Assembly (NCBI GenBank): GCA_002701845.1
Contig: NZXG01000023.1
Location: forward strand, 62,001 to 126,000
DNA from: Pseudomonadales bacterium
GTDB taxonomy: Bacteria; Pseudomonadota; Gammaproteobacteria; Pseudomonadales; Ketobacteraceae
Direction: 5' to 3'
Length of the DNA stretch: 64,000 nt
Under the pieces are notes generated by a model, which was not told the origin of the DNA, searched no databases, and saw only the letters and a program-made list of their open reading frames with translations. The position numbers and the translations under genes are program-made. How positions within the stretch are numbered: the first letter of the stretch is position 1; each line of letters starts with the position of its first letter. Shown piece by piece: positions 1 to 8,995 of the stretch.

Positions 1-825
1 CTGGAACCGATGCAGTGTTTGGGGCGTCAGGCCAATTTCCGGCACCAGCACCAGGGCCTGGCGCCCCAGGCGCAGGCAGCGCTCGATGGCCTGCAGATAG
101 ACTTCGGTTTTACCGCTGCCGGTGACCCCCTCCAGCAGCAGGGTGCGAAAGCCGGCCCGGGCGTTGATCGCCTCCAGGGCCAGGCGTTGTTCATCGTTCA
201 GGGTCAGTGGGCTCTCCGCCAGAATGCGCTCCTGCTGCCAGTGCTGGCGCCGGGGCCGGTCCTGATGCTGCTCCAGCAGGCCTTTTTCCTGCAGCCCCTG
301 CAGACTGGCGGGGCTGATGCCAAACCCCTGTAGCAACGGCTGGTGCAGGCCATCCGGGTGTTGCCGCAGGATTTCCAGGGCCTGGCGCTGGCGCCGGGCC
401 CGGGCCAGCTGGTCCAGACCGATGAGCCGCCCCTTCTGGGTCAGTTGCCAGCGGCTGCTGACTTCCTCCCAGCCGGCGTCCCGGCTGCGCAGCAGGGTGG
501 GCAGGGCATGGGCGTACACTTCCCCCAGGGGGTGTTGGTAATAGGTGCTGGCCCATTGGCACAAGGCCAGCAACGGCGCCGGTACGGCGGGCTCTTCATC
601 CAGCAATTGGTGCAGGGTCTTGAGCTTGTGGTCACCGTACTCGGAGTGGGGGATCACTCCATGAATGATGCCAATCAGCTGGCGTTGGCCAAAGGGCACC
701 CGGACCCGGGTGCCGGGCTGCAGCAGGTTCACCGGCAGGTCCGGTGGCGGCAGGTAATCGAAGGTGCGTCGCAGCGGCACCGGCAACGCCACCTGGACAA
801 TGGTGTGGGATCCGGGCTTGCTCAT
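1..825 (-). CDS. priA: Primosomal protein N' (PriA helicase), N-terminal part
   Basis: This is the first 275 codons of PriA, the 3'-to-5' DNA helicase that restarts stalled replication forks by loading DnaB. The gene starts at the ATG read from 825 and leaves the window at position 1 with its frame still open. The N-terminal DNA-binding region is visible (SKPGSHTIVQVALPVPL, then FDYLPPPD). A Walker A motif, GVTGSGKTEVYLQ, lies at about residues 231-243, and LVPEIGLTPQT follows. These two motifs are diagnostic of PriA. The helicase core and zinc-binding region lie outside the window. The gene is divergent from rpmE, with 187 bases between them, which is the Pseudomonas arrangement. The family call is firm. 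Confidence 0.95.
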   Translation of the reverse strand, partial: MSKPGSHTIVQVALPVPLRRTFDYLPPPDLPVNLLQPGTRVRVPFGQRQLIGIIHGVIPHSEYGDHKLKTLHQLLDEEPAVPAPLLALCQWASTYYQHPLGEVYAHALPTLLRSRDAGWEEVSSRWQLTQKGRLIGLDQLARARRQRQALEILRQHPDGLHQPLLQGFGISPASLQGLQEKGLLEQHQDRPRRQHWQQERILAESPLTLNDEQRLALEAINARAGFRTLLLEGVTGSGKTEVYLQAIERCLRLGRQALVLVPEIGLTPQTLHRFQ

Positions 826-880
826 GGGTCAATCGGGGAACGGCTCTGGCGCAAAACAGCGCTACAGGGTAATGCTTCGC

Positions 881-908
881 TTGCCAATTTGCCACACTTT
901 GGTATGAT
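881..908 (+). promoter_or_regulatory. Probable sigma-70 promoter of rpmE
   Basis: TTGCCA at 881-886 and TATGAT at 903-908 are separated by 16 bases and lie about 105 bases upstream of the rpmE start. It is the best sigma-70 match in the priA-rpmE gap. The call rests on consensus similarity alone. Confidence 0.5.
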
Positions 909-1012
909 TCGCGCCCCGGCTGGCTTTGCGGCCCGGCGGAACTCCCTAACCAGTACGCGGTGCCCGGCACGGGATCGGGTGGCGGCGTGCACGAAAGAGC
1001 AGGTAATCTACC

Positions 1013-1228
1013 ATGAAACAAGGCATTCACCCGGAATACCAGGCCATCAAGGCCAAATGCAGCTGTGGCAACGTGATTGAAACCCGTTCCACCCTGAAGG
1101 AAGACATTCAGCTGGATGTCTGCTCCGCCTGCCACCCATTCTACACCGGCCAGCAGAAGGTGGTGGACACCGGTGGCCGTATCGACAAGTTCAAGAAGCG
1201 TTTCGGTTCAGTGCGGCGCAGCAAGTAA
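1013..1228 (+). CDS. rpmE: 50S ribosomal protein L31, zinc-binding form
   Basis: This is ribosomal protein L31, a component of the large subunit. The 71-residue length matches the family. It begins MKQGIHPEY and carries the four cysteines of the zinc-binding C+ form: Cys16 and Cys18 in KCSCGN, and Cys37 and Cys40 in [10 protein letters not shown]. The C+ form is normally made under zinc sufficiency and replaced by a zinc-free paralogue during starvation; no such paralogue is in this window. A possible promoter lies about 105 bases upstream. The stop codon shares a base with the first ATG of the downstream nuclease gene (TAATG), and the likely rpmE terminator lies inside that gene. Confidence 0.97.
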   Translation: MKQGIHPEYQAIKAKCSCGNVIETRSTLKEDIQLDVCSACHPFYTGQQKVVDTGGRIDKFKKRFGSVRRSK

Positions 1229-2103
1229 TGCCGCTGCGCCCCATGCCGATGCTGAAAAAGGCTCCCCCGGGGGCCTTTTTTATTGCCTGGCTGTTGCTGC
1301 TGGGCGACGCCTGGGCGTTGTGTCCGCCGGCAGCCGAATCATCGCTGCAGCGGGTGACAGTGGCGGCGGTGGTGGATGGCGACACCCTGCGGCTGGCGGA
1401 TGGTCGCCGGGTGCGCCTGGTGGGCATCAACACCCCGGAGCTGGGTCACAACGGGCAACCTACCCAGGCCCTGGCGCAACAGGCGCAACAGCAGTTGCGG
1501 GCGGCGCTGGATGAAGCCGGGGTGCGGCTGCAGACCGGCAAAGACCCGGAAGACCGCTATGGCCGGGTGCTGGGCCATCTGTTTACCGCGGCCGGCGACA
1601 ACATCACCGCCCGCCTGTTGCAACAGGGGGCCGGGTTCCAGGTGGCAATCCCCCCCAATCTCGACTATCTGGAATGCTATCGCCAGGCCCAGGACCAGGC
1701 CCGGGGTCGGCGCTTGGGGGTCTGGGGACACCCGGATTATCAGCCGCTGGCGGCCACCGATCCGGCCCTCAGTGGGGGCTTCGCCCATATCCGGGGCGAG
1801 GTGGAAACGGTGGAACTCACCGGCAAAGCCATCTATGTTGAATTAAAAGGGGCGCTCAGTCTGAAACTGGAGCAACGGGTGGCACGGTATTTCGAGCCGC
1901 AACTGCTGGACCGTCTGGTGGCGGTTTCCCGGGCGGCACCGGGGGCTACCGGTATCCGGGTGGTGGCCTGGGGCTGGGTTTCCGATCGGCTGACCTGGCG
2001 CGGCAAAACCCCCGAACTGGTGCGTCAGGGCCGGCGCAAACGCTTTCAAATGAAGGTGACCCATCCCGCCATGTGGCGGATTGACGTCTGGCAGCGGCCC
2101 TGA
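1228..2103 (+). CDS. Exported thermonuclease (SNase-like) family protein
   Basis: This is a staphylococcal-nuclease-fold protein, probably exported and cleaving nucleic acids in a metal-dependent manner. The first ATG overlaps the rpmE stop. An alternative start at 1252 (MLKKAPPGAFF) gives a more typical signal peptide, a Lys-Lys n-region followed by FFIAWLLLLGDAWA. The SNase domain spans about residues 38-165, with VVDGDTLRL, RLVGINTPEL (catalytic Arg and Glu) and DRYGRVLGHLF (second catalytic Arg). A C-terminal extension of about 120 residues, containing ETVELTGKAIYVEL, has no function I recognise. A nuclease gene in this place after rpmE is also known in Pseudomonas. The rpmE terminator forms part of its signal-peptide codons. 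Confidence 0.88.
   Translation: MPLRPMPMLKKAPPGAFFIAWLLLLGDAWALCPPAAESSLQRVTVAAVVDGDTLRLADGRRVRLVGINTPELGHNGQPTQALAQQAQQQLRAALDEAGVRLQTGKDPEDRYGRVLGHLFTAAGDNITARLLQQGAGFQVAIPPNLDYLECYRQAQDQARGRRLGVWGHPDYQPLAATDPALSGGFAHIRGEVETVELTGKAIYVELKGALSLKLEQRVARYFEPQLLDRLVAVSRAAPGATGIRVVAWGWVSDRLTWRGKTPELVRQGRRKRFQMKVTHPAMWRIDVWQRP
1255..1281 (+). terminator. Rho-independent terminator of rpmE inside the nuclease ORF
   Basis: An A-rich arm and GGC, then TCCCCCGGGG, then GCC followed by six T residues form a GC-rich hairpin with a U-tract, 27 bases after the rpmE stop. The same bases encode KKAPPGAFF in the nuclease signal peptide, so read-through is needed to express that gene from the rpmE promoter. 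Confidence 0.8.
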
Positions 2104-2299
2104 ATTTGTCGCCTGCGGTGATGGCATTAGTCGCCGTGACCCACCGGACCCTTGACAGCGGATTCTTTTATTGAGCGCTGAGGGTGATTTCGCTATGCTA
2201 CTCCACCCTCTCCCGGCCCCGTAGGGGCCAGTTCCGGTGGCATGCCGGCCGGAGAATAACAACAGGTTTCGCCAACCCAGAAACGGGAAGCAGAGTTCT

Positions 2300-3568
2300 A
2301 TGTCCGACTTCAAACAAGCTGCGCTGGATTACCATGCCAAACCGCGCCCCGGTAAAACCAGCGTGGAGCTCACCAAGCCCACGGAAACCGCCCGTGATCT
2401 GGCTCTGGCCTACAGCCCGGGGGTGGCGGAACCGGTGCGTGAGATCGCCCGGGATCCGGAGCTGGCCTACCAGTACACCAACAAGGGCAATCTGGTGGCG
2501 GTGATCAGTGATGGCACGGCGATTCTGGGTTTGGGTAATCTGGGGGGCCTGGCCAGTAAGCCGGTGATGGAAGGCAAAGGGGTGCTGTTCAAGCGCTTTG
2601 CCGGCATTGACGTGTTTGATATTGAAGTGGACGCGGAGAATCCCCAGGCTTTTATCGATACCGTGAAGCGGATCTCCCCCACCTTCGGCGGCATCAACCT
2701 GGAAGATATCAAGGCACCGGAGTGCTTCGAAATCGAGCGGGTGCTGGTGGAGCAGTGCGACATTCCCATCTTTCACGATGATCAGCATGGCACCGCTATT
2801 ATCGCCGCCGCCGGCCTGGTGAACGCCCTGGAACTGCAGGAAAAGAAGATCGAGGACATTTCCATCGTCTGCATCGGCGCCGGCGCTGCCGGGGTGGCCA
2901 CCCTGAAACTGATCATGGAAATGGGCGCCAAAAAAGAGAACATCTACGTGCTGGACCGCAATGGGGTGATCCACTCCGAGCGCACCGATCTGAACCAGTA
3001 CAAGGCGGCCTTCGCCCACGAAACCCACAAGCGCACCCTGGAAGATGCGCTGGAAGGGGCGGACGTTTTCATCGGGGTGTCCAGTGCCAATCTGCTGACC
3101 CCGGCCATGCTGAATCTGATGGCACCCAACCCGGTGGTATTCGCCCTGGCCAACCCGGATCCGGAGATCCGGCCGGAGGTGGCCTATGAAACCCGGGACG
3201 ATGTGATCGTTGCCACCGGTCGTAGCGATTATCCCAATCAGGTGAACAATGTGCTGGGCTTCCCCTACATTTTCCGCGGTGCCCTGGATGTGCGGGCGAC
3301 GGAAATCAACGAGGAAATGAAAATTGCCGCAGTGCATGCCATCAGTCAACTGACCAAGGAGCCGGTGCCCCAGGTGGTGCGGGATGCTTACGACGGGGTG
3401 GAATTGGAGTTTGGCCGCGATTACATTATCCCCAAGCCCATGGATCCCCGGTTGTTGGGGGCCGTATCCTCAGCGGTGGCGCAGGCGGCGGTGGATAGCG
3501 GTGTGGCCACCCGACCCTATCCCGAACATTATCCGTTGGCCACGGTGGACGATATTCGCCACGCCTGA
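2300..3568 (+). CDS. maeB: NADP-type malic enzyme, short form
   Basis: This malic enzyme decarboxylates malate to pyruvate, supplying reducing power and linking the TCA cycle to gluconeogenesis. The ATG at 2300 (MSDFKQAALDYHAKP) gives 422 residues, the length of the Pseudomonas short form without a C-terminal phosphotransacetylase domain. Typical blocks are LAYSPGVAEPVR, the catalytic-region Lys in GNLGGLASKPVMEGK, the metal-binding FHDDQHGTA, and the Rossmann loop GAGAAGVATLKL. The frame is also open upstream to 2237, but those codons (ACRPENNNRFRQPRNG) do not resemble the family. A strong terminator follows the stop. The choice of NADP over NAD is by family resemblance. Confidence 0.93.
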   Translation: MSDFKQAALDYHAKPRPGKTSVELTKPTETARDLALAYSPGVAEPVREIARDPELAYQYTNKGNLVAVISDGTAILGLGNLGGLASKPVMEGKGVLFKRFAGIDVFDIEVDAENPQAFIDTVKRISPTFGGINLEDIKAPECFEIERVLVEQCDIPIFHDDQHGTAIIAAAGLVNALELQEKKIEDISIVCIGAGAAGVATLKLIMEMGAKKENIYVLDRNGVIHSERTDLNQYKAAFAHETHKRTLEDALEGADVFIGVSSANLLTPAMLNLMAPNPVVFALANPDPEIRPEVAYETRDDVIVATGRSDYPNQVNNVLGFPYIFRGALDVRATEINEEMKIAAVHAISQLTKEPVPQVVRDAYDGVELEFGRDYIIPKPMDPRLLGAVSSAVAQAAVDSGVATRPYPEHYPLATVDDIRHA

Positions 3569-3596
3569 GCCTGGGAGCCGGTTTTGCCGGGCACTG

Positions 3597-3623
3597 AAAA
3601 AGCCGCTGTGAGCGGCTTTTTTG
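3597..3623 (+). terminator. Rho-independent terminator after maeB
   Basis: AGCCGCT, a GTG loop and AGCGGCT form a perfect 7-bp stem, preceded by an A-run and followed by a T-run. It lies about 30 bases after the maeB stop. The symmetric A and T runs could let it serve the opposing crp/vfr gene as well. Confidence 0.9.
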
Positions 3624-3678
3624 TTGTCTGCGGCGCGGAATGAGAGTGGGGGGCGGCCCGGGTCGGCGGTATTTCAGG

Positions 3679-4311
3679 TCAGCGGGTGCCGTACACCACC
3701 ATGGTTTTGCCTTTCACCTGAATCAGTTTCTGCTCTTCCAGATTCTTCAGCACCCGGCCCACCATTTCCCGGGAGCAGCCCACAATACGGCCGATTTCCT
3801 GGCGGGTGATTTTAATCTGCATGCCGTCGGGGTGGGTCATGGCTTCCGGTTGCTTGCACAGATCGATCAGGGTACGGGCCACCCGCCCGGTCACATCCAG
3901 AAATGCCAGGTCCCCGACTTTGCGGGTGGTGGCCCGCAGCCGGCCGGCGATCTGGGCGCTCACCGCAAACAAAATGTCCGCGTCCTCTTTCGCCAGTTGC
4001 TTGAACTTGCTGTAGCTGATCTCCGCCACCTCACATTCGGTTTTGGCCCGGATCCAGGCGCTGCGCCCGGCGGCCTCATCGAACAGGCCCATTTCCCCGA
4101 AAAAATCGCCTTCATTCAGGTAGGCCATGATCATTTCGCGGCCATCGTCATCCTCAATCACCACCATCACTGTGCCTTTGATGATGTAATACAGCGCATC
4201 GGAGTCGTCACCGGCGTAGATCAACGTGCTCTTGGCGGGATACTTGCGCCGGTGGCAGTTGGCCAGGAAATGTTCCGTGTCCGGAATTAAACGATTAGGT
4301 TGTAACGTCAT
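3679..4311 (-). CDS. crp: cAMP-responsive regulator of the CRP/Vfr family
   Basis: This 210-residue global regulator binds cAMP and controls carbon metabolism and, in pseudomonads as Vfr, virulence and motility genes. The cyclic-nucleotide-binding domain (about residues 20-120) holds [15 protein letters not shown], the phosphate-binding cassette with its Glu and Arg. The long dimerisation helix follows. The helix-turn-helix is [20 protein letters not shown] near residues 170-189, where the Arg-Glu-Met-Val-Gly recognition helix is typical of CRP/Vfr. Next to it are an OsmC-family gene and speD, the order known around vfr in Pseudomonas aeruginosa. It is convergent with maeB and divergent from osmC. 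Confidence 0.95.
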   Translation of the reverse strand: MTLQPNRLIPDTEHFLANCHRRKYPAKSTLIYAGDDSDALYYIIKGTVMVVIEDDDGREMIMAYLNEGDFFGEMGLFDEAAGRSAWIRAKTECEVAEISYSKFKQLAKEDADILFAVSAQIAGRLRATTRKVGDLAFLDVTGRVARTLIDLCKQPEAMTHPDGMQIKITRQEIGRIVGCSREMVGRVLKNLEEQKLIQVKGKTMVVYGTR

Positions 4312-4691
4312 TGGTTGACCCGATATGTTGATGATCCTGTGAATGTGCTTGACTGAGGCGACAGATCTTCCCTGCTTTTTTCATTATGGCCCCAAAAGTC
4401 GGGGTCCGCTACTTTGAGCAGTCAATCAGGGCTGGGGTTCGCCGCAGTCTTTGGTGGCAATGATCAAAAATCAAAGCGTATCAGTAAATTATAACGCAGA
4501 ATTTGGTGGTTGGATGTGAACCGCTGCCGTGTTTTCCTGGGTAAAACCAGGGATTTTTTCAGTGGCGGATTAATCGAGCAAAAATCGACCTACAGGGTTT
4601 AAAAATTTTGCCCCAAATAATCGGCTTTGTGTTATCGTGGCGCGCCTGACGGGGCCCCGGCCCCAGTGCTGACGCCGTAGGGGAACCAACC
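4312..4691. other. Intergenic region between crp and the OsmC gene
   Basis: This 380-base stretch separates two divergent genes and must hold both promoters. It is more AT-rich than its surroundings, especially 4440-4640. I see no open reading frame with protein-like character. TGTGAACCGCTGCCGTGTTT near 4516 resembles one half of a CRP site but lacks the TCACA partner, so I do not call an autoregulatory site. No hairpin stands out. Confidence 0.5.
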
Positions 4692-5114
4692 ATGAAAGCA
4701 ACCATCCGCTGGGCCGGTAAGGTCAAGTTCGAGGCGGAATCCGGCTCCGGACATACCGTGATGATTGATGGGCCGCCGGACCATGGGGGCGAAAACCAGG
4801 GTGTGCGCCCCATGGAGTTGATGCTGTTGGGGGTGGGGGGCTGCTCCGCCTTTGATGTGATGCACATTCTGAAAAAGGCGCGCCAGGATGTGACCGATTG
4901 TGTCACCGAAGTGAGTGCCGAGCGGGTGGACGAGGTGCCGGCGGTGTTCAAATCCATTCACCTGCATTTCGTGGTCACCGGCAACAACCTAAAGGAAGCT
5001 CAGGTCAAACGAGCGGTCTCCCTGTCAGCGGAGAAATACTGTTCAGCCTCTATCATGCTCAGCCGGGCAGGAGTGGCGGTGACCCACAGTCACGAAGTGA
5101 GGGCCACCGCCTGA
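4692..5114 (+). CDS. OsmC/YhfA-family thiol peroxidase-like protein
   Basis: This 140-residue cytoplasmic protein belongs to the OsmC superfamily, whose members reduce organic hydroperoxides with two cysteines. Both are visible: one in GVGGCSAFDVM near residue 56 and one in KYCSASIML near residue 117. The N-terminal strand (KATIRWAGKVKFEAES) and GVRPMELMLLG fit the YhfA-like branch rather than Ohr. It lies between crp and speD, as in Pseudomonas. The conserved neighbourhood with Vfr suggests an old linkage, but the physiological substrate of this subgroup is not known to me. Confidence 0.88.
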   Translation: MKATIRWAGKVKFEAESGSGHTVMIDGPPDHGGENQGVRPMELMLLGVGGCSAFDVMHILKKARQDVTDCVTEVSAERVDEVPAVFKSIHLHFVVTGNNLKEAQVKRAVSLSAEKYCSASIMLSRAGVAVTHSHEVRATA

Positions 5115-5146
5115 TGGCTGGTCGGCCCGGCTGCAACCGGTGCGCG

Positions 5147-5176
5147 TTGTGTGCCGCCCGCCATGGGCGCTACAAT
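5147..5176 (+). promoter_or_regulatory. Possible promoter upstream of speD
   Basis: TTGTGT at 5147-5152 and a perfect TACAAT at 5171-5176 with an 18-base spacer lie about 118 bases before the speD start. The gap between osmC and speD is 179 bases, long enough for a separate promoter. The call is by consensus only. Confidence 0.4.
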
Positions 5177-5293
5177 AGGATTCGGTATTGTCGCGCCCGT
5201 CGTAATCCCATCGGTGTCGGCATCAGTTGTCCCTGAGCCGGTCCTCTCTGTAACCACTCATATTCACCAAGCTCCCCTAGCGAGATCTGATTG

Positions 5294-6106
5294 ATGAACG
5301 ACGAAATTCCTCACAAATTGAAACTGCACGGATTCAATAACCTCACCAAGTCCCTGAGCTTCAATATTTACGATATCTGCTACGCCAAGACGCCGGAGCA
5401 CCGTCGTGAATACCGTGAGTACGTTGATGAGCTGTACAATGCCGAGCGGCTGACTCAGATTCTGACCACGGTTACCGAGATTATCGGCGCCACGGTGCTG
5501 AATATTGCGCGTCAGGATTACGATCCGGAGGGTGCCAGTGTCACTATGCTGATTGCCGAGCACCCGGTGGCGCCGGACGTGGATCCCACCAAGGAGGAGC
5601 CGGGCCCCCTGAAAGAGTCCGTGGTGGCGCATCTGGATAAAAGTCATGTCACTGTGCACACCTATCCGGAAACCCATCCCGATAATGAAAACGGTATCAG
5701 CACCTTTCGGGTGGATATCGACGTGTCCACCTGTGGGGTGATTTCCCCGCTGAAGGCCCTGAACTATCTGATCCACCAGTTTGACTCCGATATCGTCTAC
5801 GTGGATTACCGGGTACGCGGTTTCACCCGGGACGTGGACGGGGTGAAGCACTACATCGATCATGAGATCAACTCCATTCAGAACTTCTTCCTGGATGAAA
5901 CCCTGGATCTCTACGAGATGATCGATGTGAATGTCTATCAGGAAAATATTTTCCACACCAAAATGCTGCTGAAGGATTTCGAACTGGACAATTACCTGTT
6001 CGGCACCGGGGTGGAGGATCTGTCGGAGGAGGAACAGGGGCAGATCAGTCGCAAGCTGCGGCGGGAGATGCTGGAAATCTTCTACGGCCGCAATATGTCC
6101 AACTAG
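5294..6106 (+). CDS. speD: S-adenosylmethionine decarboxylase proenzyme
   Basis: This pyruvoyl-dependent decarboxylase makes the aminopropyl donor for spermidine synthesis. It is the Escherichia coli-type enzyme of about 270 residues. The proenzyme self-cleaves at Lys-Ser in [17 protein letters not shown]; the serine is residue 117 and becomes the pyruvoyl group. Cys in [16 protein letters not shown] matches the active-site proton-donor region. The frame also opens with a TTG at 5291, directly before the ATG; the ATG at 5294 is preferred. No speE lies nearby in this window. Confidence 0.95.
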   Translation: MNDEIPHKLKLHGFNNLTKSLSFNIYDICYAKTPEHRREYREYVDELYNAERLTQILTTVTEIIGATVLNIARQDYDPEGASVTMLIAEHPVAPDVDPTKEEPGPLKESVVAHLDKSHVTVHTYPETHPDNENGISTFRVDIDVSTCGVISPLKALNYLIHQFDSDIVYVDYRVRGFTRDVDGVKHYIDHEINSIQNFFLDETLDLYEMIDVNVYQENIFHTKMLLKDFELDNYLFGTGVEDLSEEEQGQISRKLRREMLEIFYGRNMSN

Positions 6107-6145
6107 CAATGACTGTCGGCGCCGGGGGGCGGCTCAGGGCCCCTC

Positions 6146-6760
6146 TCAGAGACCCTCCAGGTGAGCCACGCAGTTGAAGCGGATCAGCTCCGGCGGTTCC
6201 CCCAGCCGCACCTCGGTCACCGACGTGTTCATAAAATAGTACTGGCCCCAGGCGTACCAGTCCTGATGGAACAGCCCCGCCAGTGCCAGCGCCATGGCGG
6301 CGCCGTGGCTCACCGCCACCACTTTCTCTCCCGGGTGCCGATCCAGGAATGACTGCAGTGCCTGAGTCACCCGGGTGCCCACCTGGGCGATGGATTCGCC
6401 CTGCTCCGGGGCGTAGTGGGGATCGGCCTCCACCGCCTTGAAGAAGCCGTGTTTGCTGTGCAGATCGGCAAAGGTTTCCCCCTCCCAGATCCCGATTCCG
6501 TATTCCTTGATCCGGGGTTCCTCCACCACGTCCAGCTCCAGAATATCGGCAATCAGCCGTGCCGTCTGCTGGGTGCGCCGCAGGGGGCTGGCATAGATGG
6601 CGCTGATATCCGGGTGCTCCCGGTGCAGGCGTTGGGCCACCCGTTCGGCCTGGGCGATCCCCAGTTCGGTAAGGTGGCTGTCGGTCCAGCCGTGCCAGCG
6701 TTTGTCTACATTGGCCTGGATCTGGCCATGACGAATCAGAATCAGGTGAGTGGTGTTCAT
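6146..6760 (-). CDS. Histidine phosphatase (phosphoglycerate mutase-like) family protein
   Basis: This 204-residue protein has the histidine phosphatase fold. The phospho-accepting His is in LIRHGQ at residues 9-14. The usual Arg residues are present in SPLRRTQQTA, then an acid-containing block GIGIWEGETF, and the second catalytic His in AVSHGAAMA. The substrate cannot be read from sequence; relatives include phosphoserine, alpha-ribazole and sugar phosphatases. It stands alone, convergent with speD and divergent from the patatin gene. Confidence 0.88.
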   Translation of the reverse strand: MNTTHLILIRHGQIQANVDKRWHGWTDSHLTELGIAQAERVAQRLHREHPDISAIYASPLRRTQQTARLIADILELDVVEEPRIKEYGIGIWEGETFADLHSKHGFFKAVEADPHYAPEQGESIAQVGTRVTQALQSFLDRHPGEKVVAVSHGAAMALALAGLFHQDWYAWGQYYFMNTSVTEVRLGEPPELIRFNCVAHLEGL

Positions 6761-6855
6761 AACTGCTCCACTAACAGGTAGCCGCGTATTCTAACAGGCC
6801 GCTGCCCCCGGGCACACCGTGCTACAGTTAGTGTATTGATCCAGGAATTGGCAGT

Positions 6856-8007
6856 ATGCGGAAAATAAAGAGCACCAACACCCATTTACACAGTGCGTTG
6901 GTGCTGTCCGGCGGCGGGGCCCGGGCGGCGTATCAGGTGGGCGTGTTGAAAGCCATTGCCCATATCATGCCCGAGTCCACCCGCAATCCCTTTGGCATTA
7001 TTTCCGGTACCTCCGCCGGCGCCATCAATGCCGTGGCGCTGGCGGCCCATGCGGATAATTTCCGCAACGCGGTTTACAACATTGAATCGGTCTGGAAGAT
7101 GTTTCGTCCCCATCAGGTGTACCGCTCCGACCCGGTGGGGGTCTTCACTAACGCCATGCGCTGGGTCGCCAGTCTGGTGTTTGCCTCCCGCAACCGCTCC
7201 TCACTGCTGGACAATCGTCCCCTGGCTCACCTGCTGGAACGCATGATCGGCTTTGAGCATATTCAGGATGCCATTGATAACGGCTTCTTACGGGCCATCT
7301 CGGTGACCGCCTCCGGCTACAATTCCGGTCACTCGGTGGCGTTTTTTCAGGGTTCGCCGGATATCAGCGCCTGGAAGCGGTTTCAGCGTATCGGGCTGCG
7401 CACGCATCTGAAAATCGATCACCTGATGGCCTCCAGCGCCATCCCGGTGGTGTTCCCGGCGGTGCGTATCAACCGCGAATACTTTGGCGATGGTGCCGTG
7501 CGACAACTGGCGCCGTTGAGCCCGGCTTTGCATCTGGGGGCGCGCAAGGTGCTGGTGGTGGGGGTCAGCGGCAACCGCTCGGCGCCGGAAGTGAAGCGAC
7601 CGCTGACCGGATATCCCTCCCTGGCGCAGATCGGCGGCCATCTGATGAACAGTATCTTTCTGGACAGTCTGGAATACGACGTGGAGCGCATGGACCGGAT
7701 CAACAACATGCTGGCGGCGATCCCGGAGCACGTGCGCCGCAAGGCGCAGGGGGAATTGCGCCCGGTGGACAACCTGGTGATCTCACCGTCCCAGTGCCTG
7801 GATACCATCGCCGCCAAATATCTGCACATCCTGCCCCTGAGCATCCGGGTGTTTCTCCACGGGGTGGGCGCCACCCGCAGTTCCGGCTCCAGTATTCTCA
7901 GCTATTTGCTGTTTGAGCGCAGTTTCTGTCGGGAGCTGATCGCCCTGGGTTATCACGACGGCATGGCCCAGGCCGATCAGATCGCGGCCTTTATGCTTGA
8001 TGATTGA
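6856..8007 (+). CDS. Patatin-like phospholipase
   Basis: This 383-residue protein of the patatin family is probably a lipid acyl hydrolase using a Ser-Asp dyad. It shows the oxyanion loop SGGGARAAYQVGVLKA, the nucleophile elbow GTSAGAINA (Ser of GxSxG near residue 54) and the Asp-Gly-Ala motif in FGDGAVRQLAPLSPA. The C-terminal 100 residues (HGVGATRSSGSS and so on) are less conserved. No signal peptide is evident. Its 3' end overlaps the 3' end of the convergent hydrolase gene by 17 bases. Two facing lipid or ester hydrolase genes suggest an acyl-turnover locus, but nothing shows they act together. Confidence 0.9.
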   Translation: MRKIKSTNTHLHSALVLSGGGARAAYQVGVLKAIAHIMPESTRNPFGIISGTSAGAINAVALAAHADNFRNAVYNIESVWKMFRPHQVYRSDPVGVFTNAMRWVASLVFASRNRSSLLDNRPLAHLLERMIGFEHIQDAIDNGFLRAISVTASGYNSGHSVAFFQGSPDISAWKRFQRIGLRTHLKIDHLMASSAIPVVFPAVRINREYFGDGAVRQLAPLSPALHLGARKVLVVGVSGNRSAPEVKRPLTGYPSLAQIGGHLMNSIFLDSLEYDVERMDRINNMLAAIPEHVRRKAQGELRPVDNLVISPSQCLDTIAAKYLHILPLSIRVFLHGVGATRSSGSSILSYLLFERSFCRELIALGYHDGMAQADQIAAFMLDD

Positions 8008-8995
8008 TACGGCGATGCTGTGCACCGGCGGTGGTGGGCAGGTTGTCGAGGCTGTTGGGGTGGTGCTGCACGTAATCGGTGGAAGCGGGAGTGTTGCCAT
8101 CGATGTATTTGAACAGGCGGGAGCGCTGTTGACAGTATTCACCGCGCCAGAGGCCCGGGATATAGTGGTCATTGAGTAAATGGCCGCTGCGCTCCGGCAG
8201 ACAAAACACCGGGCCGGCGGTGTTCTCGCTGTGGGCCAGCACTCCGATCCGGCAAAAAAAGTCCAGGCCATTGGCGAAGTGTTCCACGTAGGGCACATTA
8301 CGGCCAAAGTGATCGCTAAGTTCCGCGTCAATGCGGAAACTGTCCGCCACCCCGGCAATACAGTAGATTTCCAGTTTCGGCGCGTGATGCCGGTAGCGCT
8401 TGTCCTTTAACAGTTTGCGGGCAATATAGCTGCTGACGATGGTGCCCTGGGAGTGTCCCAGCAGCACCACTTTGTCGTGGTGGGCCAGGGCCTCCTTCAC
8501 CACGTTGTAGGCCGGCCGGGACAGTTTACCGTCCTTGCGCAGGGTGCGGGCGGTGACCGAGTCCCACAGATCCCAGACGGCGCCGTAGGTGGGGGTATGG
8601 ATCAGGTGAATGGGCCGATGGAAGGCTTTGGCCAGCTCCAGGCCGTTGAGGATGGCGATGGGGGGCGAGGTGCAGATGCCATTGATGAAAAACCACTTCT
8701 CCCGGCTGGCGCTGGCGGCATAGTGTTCCGGGTAGCAGGCGATGGTACCGGGGCTGTAGGTGCGCCGCTCCATGGGAATCAGAGTCTGCAGGCTGAGATT
8801 GATCACGTCGCCCCAGTTATTGTAGCTGTAGGGGTGCAGTTCGGACTGGGTCAGCGCCTCCGCATTCCAGGGTGCCCCCAGCAGGGGGAGGGTCCAGGCG
8901 TGGCGCAGCGCCAGCGCCAGATCCTGCCGGATATGCTGCCGGTTGTTGAGAATCCGGCGGGTGAACTTGGTGACGGGCTGATAGATCCTGAACAT
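7991..8995 (-). CDS. Alpha/beta hydrolase-fold protein
   Basis: This 334-residue protein has the serine-hydrolase elbow GHSQG in VVLLGHSQGTIVSSYIARKL (about residues 173-192). A strand and oxyanion-loop region, KWFFINGICTSPP, lies upstream. A candidate catalytic His is in NDHYIPGLW near residue 281. The N-terminal 100 residues (LALALRHAWTLPLLG) do not look like a signal peptide. It resembles uncharacterised lipase or esterase-like proteins of marine Gammaproteobacteria. The gene is convergent with the patatin gene (17-base tail overlap) and divergent from dsbA. Confidence 0.75.
   Translation of the reverse strand: MFRIYQPVTKFTRRILNNRQHIRQDLALALRHAWTLPLLGAPWNAEALTQSELHPYSYNNWGDVINLSLQTLIPMERRTYSPGTIACYPEHYAASASREKWFFINGICTSPPIAILNGLELAKAFHRPIHLIHTPTYGAVWDLWDSVTARTLRKDGKLSRPAYNVVKEALAHHDKVVLLGHSQGTIVSSYIARKLLKDKRYRHHAPKLEIYCIAGVADSFRIDAELSDHFGRNVPYVEHFANGLDFFCRIGVLAHSENTAGPVFCLPERSGHLLNDHYIPGLWRGEYCQQRSRLFKYIDGNTPASTDYVQHHPNSLDNLPTTAGAQHRRINHQA

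Noticed and set aside
4510-4540. CRP/Vfr binding site upstream of crp
   Set aside because: Only the TGTGA half is convincing; the expected TCACA half at the right distance is missing.
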